This document shows, piece by piece, positions 1-6,179 of a stretch of 10,000 bases of DNA. Below the pieces are notes generated by a model. That model made no database searches. It was not told the origin of the DNA and saw nothing but the letters and a program-made list of their open reading frames with translations. How positions within the stretch are numbered: position 1 is the first letter of the stretch; every line of letters starts with the position of its first letter. Source of the stretch: Rheinheimera sp. GTDB lineage: Bacteria > Pseudomonadota > Gammaproteobacteria > Enterobacterales > Alteromonadaceae. The translations under genes and the position numbers were made by a program. The stretch lies in assembly GCF_020217005.1 (NCBI RefSeq), contig NZ_JAIWOI010000060.1, positions 1 through 10,000 on the forward strand, read 5' to 3'.

Positions 1-284
1 AAAGTACCGGCACTGGAAGCCTGAGGCAGGTCTCGTAAAAAGGCACTAACACTGTCATAACCCTTTTTGGCAAGATCATCCCGGCTGAAGATCTGCAGTG
101 GGTTTGCACCTTCCATATCCACGCCTTTGAGGCGTGAACCTGTTACTTCAATTTTTTCAATTGCTTCTTCATTTTGCTCTGTTGCTTCAGCCTGTTGTTG
201 TGCATAGACCTGCTGAGTACCAAATAAGGCAAACAGTGTGGCCAATCCTACTTTACTGAGCTTCATTTTTTTATATTGTTGCAT
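1..284 (-). CDS. TonB-dependent receptor, N-terminal fragment
   Basis: The first 94 residues of an outer-membrane TonB-dependent receptor run off the left edge of the window. Residues 1-28 form a Sec signal peptide: a basic start (YKKMKLSK), a hydrophobic core (VGLATLFALFG) and a likely cleavage after VYA28. A short acidic Gln/Glu-rich linker follows, then IEKIEVTGSRLKG (about 43-54) and NPLQIFSRDDLAKKGYDSVS, the usual opening of the plug domain in the large proteobacterial 'VTGSR' receptor class. The start ATG at 284 has a good ribosome site on the minus strand (AGAGGAAG, a few bases upstream); a second in-frame ATG at 266 is less well placed. The substrate cannot be told from the plug. The gene is divergent from psrA, with more than 500 bases between them, so shared regulation is not implied. 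Family assignment is firm and ligand unknown. Confidence 0.9.
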   Translation of the reverse strand, partial: MQQYKKMKLSKVGLATLFALFGTQQVYAQQQAEATEQNEEAIEKIEVTGSRLKGVDMEGANPLQIFSRDDLAKKGYDSVSAFLRDLPQASSAGT

Positions 285-784
285 AGTGCTTCCTCTGGTT
301 TTGGTGTTGCCTGATGGCAATCTGTTTTTTTCGAATAAAAAAATTGCGCCAAAGCCAGAAGAGTGGCAGTTCAAGCGGCATCAAAAAACAGACGGATCAA
401 GGCCTGAAAATGATGTCGGCAAGCAAAGAGGTCAGGTGCTAGTTGTATGTGATTACTACAGACAAATAGAACAAGCTTCTGGATATGGCAGAAGTTGTTC
501 TAATTATTGAACCACTCGGATAGGTAATAGGTAGAGCAGTAGTAGCTGTTTGGATTTGCAGCACAACGTTGCATTTTGCTCTCCTATCTGTTGAGTGGTG
601 TTGGGATGAATCAAAATTGTCTGATCCTGCTATTGATGTCAAGCGCTTTTTTTAAGCAATCTTCAGCCTCTGGCTTTTGCACCTTTAAAGGGCATAATTT
701 GTCGCTTTTTTACCATTTTATTGTAAACGTGATGTAATTTTTACTTCTCATCTGACCAGATCGGGCTTTTTATGTTGAGCTTGC
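285..784. other. Long non-coding stretch between receptor gene and psrA promoter
   Basis: No convincing gene was found on either strand. The short open frames here have no ribosome site and low-complexity, non-family-like translations. Visible structure includes an AT-rich near-palindrome around TTCGAA (about 325-340), an imperfect hairpin at 467-502, a perfect 10-base palindrome CCTTTAAAGG at 682-691, and a TTGACA hexamer on the minus strand at 637-642 without a clear -10 partner. Part of this stretch is probably the 5' leader and promoter of the receptor gene, but I could not place that promoter with confidence. Confidence 0.5.
467..502. repeat. Imperfect inverted repeat / hairpin in intergenic region
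   Basis: The left arm GAACAAGCTTCT (469-480) pairs with the right arm AGAAGTTGTTC (490-500) with one bulged base and a 9-base loop; two flanking A/T pairs extend the stem to 467-502. There is no strong T run on either side, so it is not an obvious Rho-independent terminator. It could be a structured element in the receptor's 5' leader, or a protein-binding palindrome. Confidence 0.5.
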
Positions 785-813
785 TTGACAGGTTTTTTTT
801 TCAAACGTACATT
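785..813 (+). promoter_or_regulatory. psrA promoter (sigma70-type)
   Basis: A perfect -35 hexamer TTGACA (785-790) is followed by exactly 17 bases and a -10 candidate TACATT (808-813, 4 of 6 to TATAAT). A T-rich run fills the spacer. Transcription would begin near 820, about 27 bases before the GTG start at 847. This promoter lies downstream of the ATG at 772, so that ATG could not be translated from this transcript, which supports the shorter PsrA. Predicted by eye only. Confidence 0.6.
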
Positions 814-828
814 TCAAACAAGTGTTTT
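802..828. promoter_or_regulatory. Tandem PsrA-like operator
   Basis: Two near matches to the published Pseudomonas PsrA consensus (C/G)AAAC-N2-4-GTTT(G/C) lie head to tail. Site 1 is CAAAC-GTAC-ATTTC (802-815) and site 2 is CAAAC-AAGT-GTTTT (815-828). Each left half is part of the direct repeat TTTCAAAC (799-806 and 812-819), with a 13-base period. The pair covers the -10 element and the predicted transcription start, an ideal position for repression. PsrA of Pseudomonas represses its own gene, so autorepression of the psrA-fadE unit is the natural reading. Binding is inferred. Confidence 0.55.
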
Positions 829-833
829 AATTT

Positions 834-841
834 AGTCAGGG
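834..841 (+). promoter_or_regulatory. Ribosome binding site deciding the psrA GTG start
   Basis: AGTCAGGG ends five bases before the GTG at 847. It is a modest Shine-Dalgarno match, but it is better placed than anything before the upstream in-frame ATG at 772. It also lies downstream of the predicted transcription start. Confidence 0.5.
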
Positions 842-846
842 TTACG

Positions 847-1497
847 GTGAATAAAACAACAACTCAGGACAAAATTCTGGATGCGGCAGAACAGCTTTTT
901 GCGTCCTCTGGTTTTGCTGATACGTCATTACGACAAATCACCAGCATGGCGCAGGTTAATCTGGCGGCAGTGAACTATCATTTTGGTTCAAAAAAGGAGC
1001 TGATCCAGTCTGTGCTGCAGCGCTACTTGTCTGTGCTGATGCCGCGCTTGGACCAGGAATTCAGTCAGCTGTTGTCCAGTCAAAAACAAAACGACTTAAC
1101 TGCAGTATTGTCAGTGTTTATTAAACCTTTGCTGGAACTGAATAAAGTACAGCATCACGGTACCCGGATGTTTTTGCAGTTACTGGGCCGTGGTTATACC
1201 GATGTGCAGGGGCATTTGCGTTGGTTTTTTAATCATCATTATGGCCGCACCCTGGACAAATTTGTTTTGCTGGTGCAGCAGGCTTGCCCGGATTTACCCG
1301 CCAGTGAAATCTTCTGGCGCCTGCATTTTTCCTTAGGCACTGTGGTTTTTACCATGGCGTCGAATCAGGCGTTACAGGAAATTGCGGCAGCAGATTTTAA
1401 CGAAAATGTAGAAATAGAAGGCGTGATCCATCGGCTGATTCCTTATTTAGCTGCTGGTATAGCGTCCCCTTTAACTTTATCTAGTCAAGCTCACTAA
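847..1497 (+). CDS. psrA: TetR-family regulator of fatty acid degradation, PsrA-like
   Basis: A 216-residue TetR/AcrR repressor of the PsrA type, expected to sense long-chain fatty acid or acyl-CoA and control beta-oxidation genes. The N-terminal HTH domain covers about residues 7-53 (KILDAAEQLFASSGFADTSL), with recognition helix and signature VNLAAVNYHFGSKKELI (37-53), nearly identical to Pseudomonas PsrA as I recall it. The C-terminal ligand domain contains FLQLLGRGYTDVQGHLRWFF and EIFWRLHFSLGTVVF, again PsrA-like. The GTG start at 847 is chosen over the ATG at 772 because a promoter and operator occupy 785-828 and because 25 extra residues (LSLLDRFFFQTYI...) precede the usual TetR start. 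fadE follows after 19 bases, almost certainly on the same mRNA. Autorepression is inferred from the operator. The role is well supported by family and neighbour; the exact effector is not visible. Confidence 0.88.
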   Translation: MNKTTTQDKILDAAEQLFASSGFADTSLRQITSMAQVNLAAVNYHFGSKKELIQSVLQRYLSVLMPRLDQEFSQLLSSQKQNDLTAVLSVFIKPLLELNKVQHHGTRMFLQLLGRGYTDVQGHLRWFFNHHYGRTLDKFVLLVQQACPDLPASEIFWRLHFSLGTVVFTMASNQALQEIAAADFNENVEIEGVIHRLIPYLAAGIASPLTLSSQAH

Positions 1498-1502
1498 TCT
1501 CT

Positions 1503-1509
1503 GGAAGGA
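1503..1509 (+). promoter_or_regulatory. Ribosome binding site deciding the fadE ATG start
   Basis: GGAAGGA is a strong Shine-Dalgarno sequence seven bases before the ATG at 1517. The in-frame GTG at 1511 lies almost on top of it and could not be used efficiently, so the protein starts MSILILLL. Confidence 0.7.
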
Positions 1510-1516
1510 CGTGTTT

Positions 1517-3814
1517 ATGTCAATTTTGATCCTGCTGTTGGTTGTGCTGATTGTCGTGCTCGGTGTAGCAGACATTCGCCGTAACCTGATCACCAAACCA
1601 GTGTTTGGCATCTTTAAGAAAATTTTACCGCCTCTGTCCGATACAGAGCGTGAAGCCATGGAAGCAGGGGACGTCTGGTGGGACGGTGACTTGTTTCAGG
1701 GTAAACCAGACTGGAAAAAGCTGCATGCTATTCCAAAAGCTGAATTGTCGGCCGAAGAACAGGCCTTTATGGACAATGAAGTAGAAACCCTGCTGAAAAT
1801 GCTGGACGACTACAAAATTGTGCAAGAGCAGCGCGACTTACCCCCTGAAGTCTGGCAATACATCAAAGACAACGGCTTTTTTGCGATGATTATTCCAAAA
1901 AGCTACGGTGGTCGGGAATTTTCTGCCATTGCCAATTCGACTATCGTATCGCGCATCGCCACCCGCAGCTTAACTGCTGCCGTGACTGTGATGGTGCCTA
2001 ACTCTTTAGGCCCTGGTGAGCTTTTAATGCATTACGGCACTCAAGAACAAAAAGACCGCTGGTTACCAGGTTTAGCTGCGGGTAAAGAAGTGCCTTGTTT
2101 TGCCTTAACAGGCCCGGAAGCTGGTTCTGATGCCGGTGGTATTCCGGATACGGGGGTGATTTGTAAAGGCCAGTTTGATGGCAAAGAAGTCGTAGGTATT
2201 CGCCTGAACTGGGATAAGCGTTACATCACGCTGGCTCCTGTGGCTACTGTGTTAGGTCTGGCCTTTAAGCTGTATGACCCGGAAAACTTATTAGGCGAAA
2301 AAACTGAGCTGGGTATTACCTGTGCCTTGATCCCAACCAGTCATGAAGGTGTTGAAATTGGCGACCGTCATTTCCCAATGAATATGGCCTTTATGAACGG
2401 TACGACTTACGGTAAAGATGTATTCATTCCGCTGGAATGGATTATCGGTGGCCCAGACTATGCAGGTCGTGGCTGGCGTATGCTGGTGGAGTGCTTATCT
2501 GCAGGCCGCGGTATCTCTTTGCCTGCTCTGGCTACAGCCACAGGCCATTTAGCCACTCGTATGACGGGTGCTTATTCTTATGTGCGTCAGCAGTTTGGTA
2601 TGGCGATTGGTAAGTTTGAAGGTGTGCAGGAAAGCTTAGGCCGCATTGGTGCTTATACCTATAGTTTAGAAGCGATGCGAGTGATGACGGCAGGTGCTAT
2701 TGATTTAAACCTGAGCCCTTCTGTAGTCACTGCTATTGCCAAATACCATATGACAGAAATGTCCCGTACCTTGTTAAACGACGCTTTTGATATTCACTCA
2801 GGCCGGGCTATTCAGGTCGGTCCGAAGAATTATCTGGCGCATGGTTATATGGGCATGCCGATTTCCATTACGGTAGAAGGCGCGAACATTCTGACCCGTA
2901 ACCTGATGATTTTTGGTCAGGGCGCAACCCGTTGTCATCCATACGTGTTACAGGAATTAGAAGCAGCGGCCAATCCGAATGCGGAAGAGGGTTTGCAACA
3001 GTTTGATAGTCTGCTGATGAAGCACATTGGTTTTGCGATGGGCAATACCTTTGGCGCTCTGTGGCAAGGTCTAACTTTAGGTCGTTTTAACTCCAGCCCG
3101 GTGTCTGGTGAGACCGCAAAATACTACAAGCAGCTAAGCCGTATGAGCCGTGCTTTGGCCTTAAGCGCTGATTTCTCCATGCTGATGTTAGGTGGTGATT
3201 TAAAACGTAAAGAAATGCTGTCTGCCCGTTTAGGTGACGTGTTAAGCCACTTGTATATAGCGTCCGCTGTACTGAAGTTTTATGAAGACAATGGCCGTCA
3301 GGTGGCTGACTTACCTTTTGTACGTTACTCCATCGAACGTAACTTATTTGAAATTGGTAAGGCCTTCTCTGGTTTCTTCCAGAACTTCCCAAGTGCTGTG
3401 GTAGGGCGTTTATTAAAGACTCTGGTATTCCCTTTTGGCATAGGTTACAAAATGCCAGCTGACGCTGTAACGCAGGATATCTCCGATGCGTTGTTAAAAC
3501 CTGGAGTGATCCGCGATCGCTTAACTCATTTGTGTTTTATTGGAGAAGGCGATGAAGATCCAACAGGTTTAATGGAGTCAGCTTTTATTGCAGTGCATGA
3601 AGCGCAGCCTGTGATGAAGAAGATTTACGCCGCGCAAAAACAAGGCACAGTACCTCGTAAAATTCCTATGGAGCAGTTGATTGCCAAGGCACTGGAACTG
3701 AGTGTGATTAACGCAGACGAAGCTAAGCAATTGGTACGTATGAACGAATTACGTTTTGCTTCTATCAGTGTTGATAGCTTTAAGCCTGGTGTGTTGTCAG
3801 ATAACGCTATCTAA
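1517..3814 (+). CDS. fadE: Acyl-CoA dehydrogenase FadE
   Basis: A 765-residue FAD-dependent acyl-CoA dehydrogenase catalysing the first step of beta-oxidation, acyl-CoA to trans-2-enoyl-CoA, with electrons passed to electron-transfer flavoprotein. An N-terminal hydrophobic helix (about residues 2-18, SILILLLVVLIVVLGVA) should anchor it at the inner membrane; E. coli FadE is somewhat longer (about 814 residues). The N-terminal and middle ACAD domains include the flavin/substrate motif LTGPEAGSDAGG (197-208). The C-terminal helical ACAD domain includes VEGANILTRNLMIFGQGA, whose Glu454 is at the catalytic-base position of the family. From about residue 485 comes the extra FadE-specific C-terminal domain (ACDH_C/DUF1974 type). 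It is the second gene of a psrA-fadE unit with a 19-base gap and is followed by a hairpin terminator. The frame is intact with no missing key residue. Assignment is firm. Confidence 0.95.
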   Translation: MSILILLLVVLIVVLGVADIRRNLITKPVFGIFKKILPPLSDTEREAMEAGDVWWDGDLFQGKPDWKKLHAIPKAELSAEEQAFMDNEVETLLKMLDDYKIVQEQRDLPPEVWQYIKDNGFFAMIIPKSYGGREFSAIANSTIVSRIATRSLTAAVTVMVPNSLGPGELLMHYGTQEQKDRWLPGLAAGKEVPCFALTGPEAGSDAGGIPDTGVICKGQFDGKEVVGIRLNWDKRYITLAPVATVLGLAFKLYDPENLLGEKTELGITCALIPTSHEGVEIGDRHFPMNMAFMNGTTYGKDVFIPLEWIIGGPDYAGRGWRMLVECLSAGRGISLPALATATGHLATRMTGAYSYVRQQFGMAIGKFEGVQESLGRIGAYTYSLEAMRVMTAGAIDLNLSPSVVTAIAKYHMTEMSRTLLNDAFDIHSGRAIQVGPKNYLAHGYMGMPISITVEGANILTRNLMIFGQGATRCHPYVLQELEAAANPNAEEGLQQFDSLLMKHIGFAMGNTFGALWQGLTLGRFNSSPVSGETAKYYKQLSRMSRALALSADFSMLMLGGDLKRKEMLSARLGDVLSHLYIASAVLKFYEDNGRQVADLPFVRYSIERNLFEIGKAFSGFFQNFPSAVVGRLLKTLVFPFGIGYKMPADAVTQDISDALLKPGVIRDRLTHLCFIGEGDEDPTGLMESAFIAVHEAQPVMKKIYAAQKQGTVPRKIPMEQLIAKALELSVINADEAKQLVRMNELRFASISVDSFKPGVLSDNAI

Positions 3815-3833
3815 TACCTGTCTTAAAAATAAA

Positions 3834-3885
3834 GGGGGTCAGATCCACATTTGCATTGCAAATTGGCTCTGACCTCTAATTTTTT
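3834..3885. terminator. REP-like palindrome acting as bidirectional terminator
   Basis: An extended inverted repeat has left arm GGGTCAGATCCACATTTGCA (to 3855) and right arm TGCAAATTGGCTCTGACC (3857-3874) around a one-base centre, with one mismatch and one bulge. G-U pairs extend the base to 3834/3877. T6 at 3880-3885 follows on the plus strand, giving a Rho-independent terminator for fadE. On the minus strand the same stem is followed by TTTATTTTT (3833-3825), giving a terminator for the convergent PLP-enzyme gene that ends at 3894. The GTCAGA...TCTGACC palindrome resembles dispersed REP-type elements I recall from related genomes, so it may be a mobile repeat co-opted as terminator. Confidence 0.75.
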
Positions 3886-3893
3886 ACTCCCTT

Positions 3894-5117
3894 TTAAAAA
3901 AACGTATCCACTTCCTGCAGCAAGTTATAGTTGTCGTCTACTAACCACAAAGTTCGCCATTTATCAAAAGTCAGACAGGGATGTGATGTACTCAACAACA
4001 AAATGTCCCCAATCTGTGGCTTTACTGTCTCGTTATAGCGCCAGAAAGCATGTTGATCCATTACTTTGATTGTTTCACAGTGTTGTAGTTGAATGCTTTG
4101 TAATTCACCATTGCGGTACAAGGCGATAGCTTGCGGTAAACCTGCATCAAAAGCAGCATCTCTTTTACCAAAGCTTAATACAGCCAGACCCGGCTCAGGC
4201 AAGGACTGCACATAAACCGCCAGTTCCAGTGCATTTTGTAAATCTTCTCCAAGTGAACAGGCCAGATTACTTCGAGCCATAACCTGTTGTTGCGCCTGCT
4301 GATAAATGCCCTGATCATGGCTGATGTAACAACCAGGTCTGAGAACCAAATTGATGTGCTCTGGTAGTTGAGCCGCCGCTAACTCTTCGGCAACCAGGTC
4401 ATACCAAACCGAGCCGGCACCGCTGATTAATTGCGTCGGATAGCTGAGTAAGCGCTGTTGTGACAGGCTATGCACCAGGCTGGTCGCTTGTTTGACCAAC
4501 TGCCTGACGCCTTGATCAGGAGCGGTACCTTTGACGACCCCCTCGTAAAACTCAATGCCAGCCAAAGAAAGTGCGGGAAGCGAATCGATTTGAGTGGCTA
4601 AAGCCATTACTTGTGCTTCGGTACGGCAACCACAGCGCCCGCCCGCCACTCCAAATTCAATCAACAGCGCCAACTCCAGTCGTAACGGAGTGAAAAAGTC
4701 AGCTAACTCTTGTACCTGAGCAGGGTGATCAACACAGACAAACACTTCTATATCGTCCTGCAGTAGCCTGGCAATCAACGCCATATTGGCTTTACCTATC
4801 AGTTGATTCGCCAAAATAATTCGGCGAGCGCCCGCACTGGCTGCAATGTGCGCCTGATAGGCTGTGGCTACGGTCAATCCCCAGGCTCCTGCAGCCAGTT
4901 GTTGTTGAAATAACCAGGGCGTCATACTGGTTTTACCATGAGGGGCAAGCAGTACATTGCTTAGATTAGCAAAACTTTGCATCCAGTTTAGATTGTGCCT
5001 GATTGCACTCTGTTTCAGAACTGCAGCTGGTAGGCAAATGTCCTGATTCAACAGATTAAGCTGGCTGGAATTAGTCAAAGGGCTGGCTGATTTGTGCTTA
5101 GTATTTTGGTACTTCAT
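3894..5117 (-). CDS. PLP-dependent D-amino acid dehydratase (D-serine dehydratase / D-threonine aldolase-like)
   Basis: A 407-residue fold-type III PLP enzyme, with an alanine-racemase-like N-terminal barrel followed by a D-serine dehydratase-like C-terminal domain. The motif LLAPHGKTSMTPWL contains Lys62, at the family position for the Schiff-base lysine. TVATAYQAHIAASAGARRIILANQLIG and LLIEFGVAGGRCGCR are typical barrel segments. Near the C-terminus, SHPCLTFDKW carries His379 and Cys381, the HxC metal pair that binds zinc in eukaryotic-type D-serine dehydratases. The expected reaction is removal of ammonia from a beta-hydroxy D-amino acid (D-serine to pyruvate), through 2-aminoacrylate; aldol cleavage of D-threonine is the main alternative in this family. 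It is transcribed away from an RpiR-RidA-symporter-M81 operon across 184 bases, which suggests shared control. The ribosome site is weak (ACAGGCAC). Fold is certain, exact substrate not. Confidence 0.85.
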   Translation of the reverse strand: MKYQNTKHKSASPLTNSSQLNLLNQDICLPAAVLKQSAIRHNLNWMQSFANLSNVLLAPHGKTSMTPWLFQQQLAAGAWGLTVATAYQAHIAASAGARRIILANQLIGKANMALIARLLQDDIEVFVCVDHPAQVQELADFFTPLRLELALLIEFGVAGGRCGCRTEAQVMALATQIDSLPALSLAGIEFYEGVVKGTAPDQGVRQLVKQATSLVHSLSQQRLLSYPTQLISGAGSVWYDLVAEELAAAQLPEHINLVLRPGCYISHDQGIYQQAQQQVMARSNLACSLGEDLQNALELAVYVQSLPEPGLAVLSFGKRDAAFDAGLPQAIALYRNGELQSIQLQHCETIKVMDQHAFWRYNETVKPQIGDILLLSTSHPCLTFDKWRTLWLVDDNYNLLQEVDTFF

Positions 5118-5148
5118 AACATGTGCCTGTAAGTTTTTTGATATTTCA

Positions 5149-5178
5149 ACTATAACATTTCGGTTAATTTACTGTAAT
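5149..5178 (-). promoter_or_regulatory. Candidate promoter of the PLP dehydratase gene
   Basis: On the minus strand, ATTACA (5178-5173) and TATAGT (5154-5149) are separated by 18 bases. The -10 matches consensus at 5 of 6 positions and the -35 at 4 of 6. The palindrome TTACTGTAA (5169-5177) covers the -35 element, so a repressor bound there would block the promoter. Visual prediction only. Confidence 0.4.
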
Positions 5179-5271
5179 AGAGCCACATTGATATTTACTT
5201 TCTGTTTTGTTTGGTACAAAGTAACTTTATAAATATGCGTTATGTTACTTGCTTGGTTGTTACATAGTAAC
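5169..5271. promoter_or_regulatory. Cluster of TTAC/GTAA operator-like half-sites
   Basis: The divergent region holds repeated TTAC/GTAA half-sites. These are the palindrome TTACTGTAA (5169-5177), the paired arms AAGTAAC (5219-5225) and GTTACTT (5244-5250) 18 bases apart, and the perfect inverted repeat GTTACATAGTAAC (5259-5271). A -10-like TATAAA (5228-5233), reading toward the regulator gene, sits between the AAGTAAC and GTTACTT arms. This is the expected place for operators of the RpiR-family regulator encoded at 5302, controlling both directions. Binding is inferred. Confidence 0.5.
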
Positions 5272-5290
5272 TGGCTGTTTCAGCATGATC

Positions 5291-5294
5291 AGGA
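5291..5294 (+). promoter_or_regulatory. Ribosome binding site deciding the RpiR start
   Basis: AGGA lies seven bases before the ATG at 5302. The upstream in-frame start at 5242 has no such site and would place the operator-like repeats inside the coding region. Confidence 0.6.
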
Positions 5295-5301
5295 TAAAAA
5301 C

Positions 5302-6165
5302 ATGAGTTATGAAATAGATGTGTTGTCGCGAATTTCTGAGCGTTTTGTTGAAATGAGTGAGTCGGAGCAGCGGGTAGCGCAGCTGATCCTCGACAATGTA
5401 AAAGCCGCCACGGAAATGAGCATTGCAAAATTATCTGAGCAGGCCGGAGTCAGTCAGGCCACTGTCACACGTTTTGCCCGTACTGTGGATTGCAAAGACG
5501 TTCGTCAGTTAAAAGTGAAGTTGGCCCAGTCCCTGGCGGTAGGACAGCGTTTTGTCGAAGAAAGCCCGGATCTGGATGGTATTCAGGGCGTATACGAAGC
5601 CATCAAAAATACCCTGGATTTAAGCCGGAAATTATTAGTCGAAGCGGACATCAAGCTGGCTGTTAGTTATTTGCAAAATGCCAGAATGATTTTTTGTATC
5701 GGCATGGGGGGAGGCTCCTCTATAGGATCACAGGAATTGCAATACAGATTGTTCCGCTTTGGTATGCCAGTGTGCAGTTATCAGGACGGTTTATTAACCC
5801 GTATGGTCGCCGCAGCTGTTGAACCTGCAGACGTGATGGTTGCTATTTCTCTGACGGGGAATACAGGCGAAATTATTGATTCAGCAGCGATAGCCCGCCA
5901 GTACGGCGCTAAAGTGATAGCTATTACCAAACCAGGATCTGCGTTGGCCAATAACGCCGATATAGTGTTGGGGCTGCAGGCACCAGAAACTGATTTTATT
6001 TACAAACCTTCTGCCTCTCGTTACGCCATGCTCGCCATTATTGACGTTTTGGCGACTGAAGTAGCCAAACTAAACAAACGCAAATCGAGAGATAAACTGC
6101 GTCGGGTCAAACTGTCTCTCGACAGCAGTCGTGGTGGCGATGAGCGCCAGCCTTTAGGTGATTAA
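5302..6165 (+). CDS. RpiR/MurR-family transcriptional regulator (HTH + SIS)
   Basis: A 287-residue regulator with the two-domain RpiR layout. The N-terminal HTH_6 domain covers about residues 5-80, with SIAKLSEQAGVSQATVTRFARTV (40-62) as the helix-turn-helix. A C-terminal SIS domain (about 118-255) has GMGGGSS (134-140) and SLTGNTGE (183-190), the loops that bind phosphosugars in this family. The tail is basic and polar (KRKSRDKLRRVK). The start at 5302 is chosen because of the AGGA site and because the family begins a few residues before the HTH domain. It is the first gene of a compact operon (14-base gap to ridA) and divergent from the PLP dehydratase. It most likely controls both directions through the TTAC/GTAA repeats. 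A SIS domain suggests a phosphorylated sugar or amino sugar as effector, which is not obvious for a D-amino acid pathway; the effector is unknown. Confidence 0.85.
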   Translation: MSYEIDVLSRISERFVEMSESEQRVAQLILDNVKAATEMSIAKLSEQAGVSQATVTRFARTVDCKDVRQLKVKLAQSLAVGQRFVEESPDLDGIQGVYEAIKNTLDLSRKLLVEADIKLAVSYLQNARMIFCIGMGGGSSIGSQELQYRLFRFGMPVCSYQDGLLTRMVAAAVEPADVMVAISLTGNTGEIIDSAAIARQYGAKVIAITKPGSALANNADIVLGLQAPETDFIYKPSASRYAMLAIIDVLATEVAKLNKRKSRDKLRRVKLSLDSSRGGDERQPLGD

Positions 6166-6179
6166 TTCTTGGGTAGATT

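Noticed and set aside
324..341. AT-rich palindrome around TTCGAA as a terminator
   Set aside because: The stem would be almost only A-T pairs, with no gene upstream in the right direction; more likely a promoter-proximal AT tract.
238..510. 90-codon plus-strand frame opposite the receptor start
   Set aside because: It overlaps the well-supported signal peptide region on the other strand, lacks a ribosome site, and its translation changes character midway with no family resemblance.
439..642. 67-codon minus-strand frame in the intergenic stretch
   Set aside because: No ribosome site, Ser/Thr-rich low-information translation, and it includes the hairpin arms.
637..642. TTGACA on the minus strand as receptor promoter
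   Set aside because: No good -10 element at 16-18 bases; best match (GACAAT) is at 15 bases, so it is kept only as a possibility.
3851..4069. Plus-strand frame starting in the palindrome and running into the PLP enzyme
   Set aside because: Shadow of the minus-strand dehydratase, starting inside the terminator.
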